Shown here: in pieces, positions 62,714 to 64,000 of the stretch
Layout: each line of letters opens with the position of its first letter
How positions within the stretch are numbered: position 1 is the first letter of the stretch
DNA from: JABAYQ01 sp042091225
GTDB taxonomy: Bacteria > Bacteroidota > Bacteroidia > Flavobacteriales > UBA7312
Length of the DNA: 64,000 nucleotides
Direction: 5' to 3'
Assembly (NCBI GenBank): GCA_042091225.1
Contig: JBELHW010000004.1
Span: forward strand, 6,236 to 70,235
Made by a program: the position numbers and the translations under genes
Notes under the pieces: model-generated
Databases searched by the model: none
The model's input: the letters and a program-made list of their open reading frames with translations, nothing else
What the model was told of the DNA's origin: nothing

Positions 62714-63384
62714 TCTTTTTTTCCTTCTAATATTATTACAAATTCACCCTTAGGTTCTTTTTTTTCAAAGTATTTAATCACTTCTACTAAAGATCCTCTT
62801 ACATGTTCTTCAAACTTTTTTGTAATCTCCCTTGAAACAGATACGTTTCTGTTTTCTCCCATATATTCGACCAATTGATTTAGGGTTTTTAATACTCTAT
62901 ATGGCGATTCATAAAAGATCATAGTTCTGTTTTCTAATGCCAATAACTTTAACCTTGTCTGGCGACCTTTTTTAGTTGGCAAAAAACCCTCAAACACAAA
63001 TTTTTCACAACCTATTCCTGAGTTTACTAATGCTGGCACAAATGCCGTTGCTCCAGGTAAACACTCTAGCTCTATATTATTTTTTATACATTCTCTAACA
63101 AGAAGAAAACCAGGGTCAGAAATAGCTGGAGTTCCTGCATCAGAAATTAGAGCGATTGATTCTCCTGCTACTATTTTGTCAATCCATTTTTGTAAGGAAC
63201 GATGTTCGTTGTGCATGTGGTTAGACAACATTGGAGTAGATATTGAATAATGGCTCAATAATTTTGCACTATTACGTGTATCTTCAGCAAGTATTAAATC
63301 GACTTCGTTTAAGACTCTTTGAGCTCTAAAAGTAAAATCTTCTAAGTTTCCTATCGGTGTAGGTACCACGTACAATTTAGACAT
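62710..63384 (-). CDS. rsmI: 16S rRNA (cytidine(1402)-2'-O)-methyltransferase
   Basis: 224 residues. It methylates C1402 of 16S rRNA. Motifs: LYVVPTPIGNLEDFTFRAQ, ILAEDTRNSAKLLSHY, ALISDAGTPAISDPGF, EFLPGAT-like LECLPGATAFVPALVNSG and MIFYESPYRVLKTL, all typical of RsmI. The shorter C-terminus (no extra domain) is common in this phylum. It starts the operon rsmI-DAHP synthase-recJ from a leaderless promoter. Confidence 0.95.
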   Translation of the reverse strand: MSKLYVVPTPIGNLEDFTFRAQRVLNEVDLILAEDTRNSAKLLSHYSISTPMLSNHMHNEHRSLQKWIDKIVAGESIALISDAGTPAISDPGFLLVRECIKNNIELECLPGATAFVPALVNSGIGCEKFVFEGFLPTKKGRQTRLKLLALENRTMIFYESPYRVLKTLNQLVEYMGENRNVSVSREITKKFEEHVRGSLVEVIKYFEKKEPKGEFVIILEGKKE

Positions 63385-63388
63385 GGTG

Positions 63389-63396
63389 CAAATTTA
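63389..63396 (-). promoter_or_regulatory. -7 element for rsmI operon
   Basis: TAAATTTG on the minus strand, 4 bases before the ATG at 63384. The element overlaps the last codons of the gene upstream. Confidence 0.55.
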
Positions 63397-64000
63397 CATG
63401 AAAAAGGGGTAAAATTCTAACTCAGGGCTTATTCTTATAGTAGGTGCCGGTAGCTTAATATAATTTAACCAATGCTTCCATTTTTTTGCACGAGGAGAGT
63501 CCCACTTTTTTAAAACTTGTAGCATATCATAATCTAATGCTATATATATTTCATTTTTACCACCAACTTTCGTATTTGCAACCAAATATTGAGAATCGTC
63601 TAAACCAAAACCAATAGCTATACCTAAATCAATCCCTCTTTTTTTTAATGGATAAAGTGAAAGCCAATAAGTTTGATTTACATAATCGTCTTGATATGCA
63701 TGTTTATGTGGTGGTGCGTATGGCTTTTGAATAGTACCAAGCTCCCAATAGGTATTACTTCTTTTATAATAACTAAATTTAAAATCGACAAATTCGGCAA
63801 TAGGTGCGTACTTTTCAAAATAGGGTACAAAAGCCCCTATTGTTCCAGCACCAAAATCCCAAACACTAAAGCCCCAATTTGGAGCGTAAGCATCTTTCAA
63901 CTCAATCGATAGTTGGATAAAAGAACCCATTGCAGCCCCATATAAATAAGATTTTTTTTCATTTACTCCAGACCATTTTAAGGAAGATTGAAAAAGATCA
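63394..64000 (-). CDS. DUF2279-like (YfiM-type) protein, 5' end outside the window
   Basis: The frame is open to the right edge: codons for DLFQSSLKWSGVNEKKSYLYGAA precede a Met at 63930, so the real start lies beyond base 64000. At least 202 residues are visible. The segment ELKDAYAPNWGFSVWDFGAG is the pattern of DUF2279 (predicted periplasmic lipoproteins), with polar and aromatic repeats after it (FVDFKFSYYKRSNTYWELG). It ends in RISPELEFYPFFM. I know no function for the family. It lies directly upstream of rsmI in the same direction. Confidence 0.55.
   Translation of the reverse strand, partial: DLFQSSLKWSGVNEKKSYLYGAAMGSFIQLSIELKDAYAPNWGFSVWDFGAGTIGAFVPYFEKYAPIAEFVDFKFSYYKRSNTYWELGTIQKPYAPPHKHAYQDDYVNQTYWLSLYPLKKRGIDLGIAIGFGLDDSQYLVANTKVGGKNEIYIALDYDMLQVLKKWDSPRAKKWKHWLNYIKLPAPTIRISPELEFYPFFM

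Noticed and set aside
1..64000. CRISPR arrays, insertion sequences, restriction or toxin-antitoxin systems
   Set aside because: No repeated spacers, transposase motifs or matching domain pairs were seen; the window is nearly all core genes.

Overview
The window is a 64 kb stretch of a low-GC chromosome from a member of the Bacteroidota, most likely the Flavobacteriales. The evidence is two secreted proteins with CHU_C-type (type B) type IX secretion C-terminal domains, a PorP/SprF-family membrane protein, an HU-SPOR protein, a DUF3098 protein, the long form of IspG, a DAHP synthase fused to chorismate mutase, start codons without Shine-Dalgarno sequences, and many copies of the Bacteroidota -7 promoter element TAnnTTTG. 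Almost everything is core genome; coding density is very high, many neighbours overlap by ATGA, and only one tRNA gene is visible.

Layout. 1-3004: end of an outer-membrane barrel gene and a large type IX-secreted protein. 3074-6977: 2-oxoglutarate dehydrogenase E1 and E2. 7050-11246: an RND/MMPL exporter, RmlA and a short-chain prenyl diphosphate synthase in one overlapping operon. 11291-15182: translation genes rplM-rpsI-rpsB-tsf, then pyrH-frr. 15286-19066: kbl, gdhA and a dprA gene interrupted by one in-frame TAG. 19116-23697: a TonB-dependent receptor, kdsB, an HU-SPOR protein and an acyl-CoA thioesterase. 23674-26437: a GT9 glycosyltransferase, TatD and asparaginase. 26469-27282: tRNA-Ser(GGA) followed by a decayed tyrosine recombinase and a truncated outer-membrane protein gene, the only place with clear signs of past mobile DNA. 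27448-29616: an ExbB/ExbD energy-transducing operon. 29638-37677: CPBP protease, DusB, RluF, a LolC/E-like permease, RbfA, an ABC exporter and IspG. 37815-38711: a sugar nucleotidyltransferase. 38740-45214: an operon for a 1229-residue type IX-secreted protein, its PorP/SprF-like partner and a TPR-PD40-OmpA protein. 45243-50295: an M23 lipoprotein, tryptophan 2,3-dioxygenase and LeuRS. 50371-54773: ftsX, DUF3098, uppP, truB, queA, ispD. 54760-64000: amidohydrolase, rlmN, a long-chain prenyl diphosphate synthase, dnaG, recJ, aroG-chorismate mutase, rsmI and a partial DUF2279-like gene.

How they fit together. Cell-envelope construction is a strong theme: isoprenoid precursors (IspD, IspG), two prenyl diphosphate synthases, UppP, KdsB, RmlA, GT9, lipid and lipoprotein transporters, and type IX secretion. 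A second theme is translation and RNA modification: L13, S9, S2, EF-Ts, RRF, RbfA, DusB, RluF, TruB, QueA, RlmN, RsmI, LeuRS.

No obviously new multi-gene system is present. The most notable signals are: the single TAG inside an otherwise intact dprA; several divergent gene pairs whose -7 elements lie back to back and only 4-5 bases from the start codons, implying leaderless and mutually exclusive transcription; a perfect 10-bp hairpin in the rpsI-rpsB gap that looks like an S2 leader; an M23 peptidase with Cys in place of the last zinc-ligand His; and the recombinase remnant beside tRNA-Ser.
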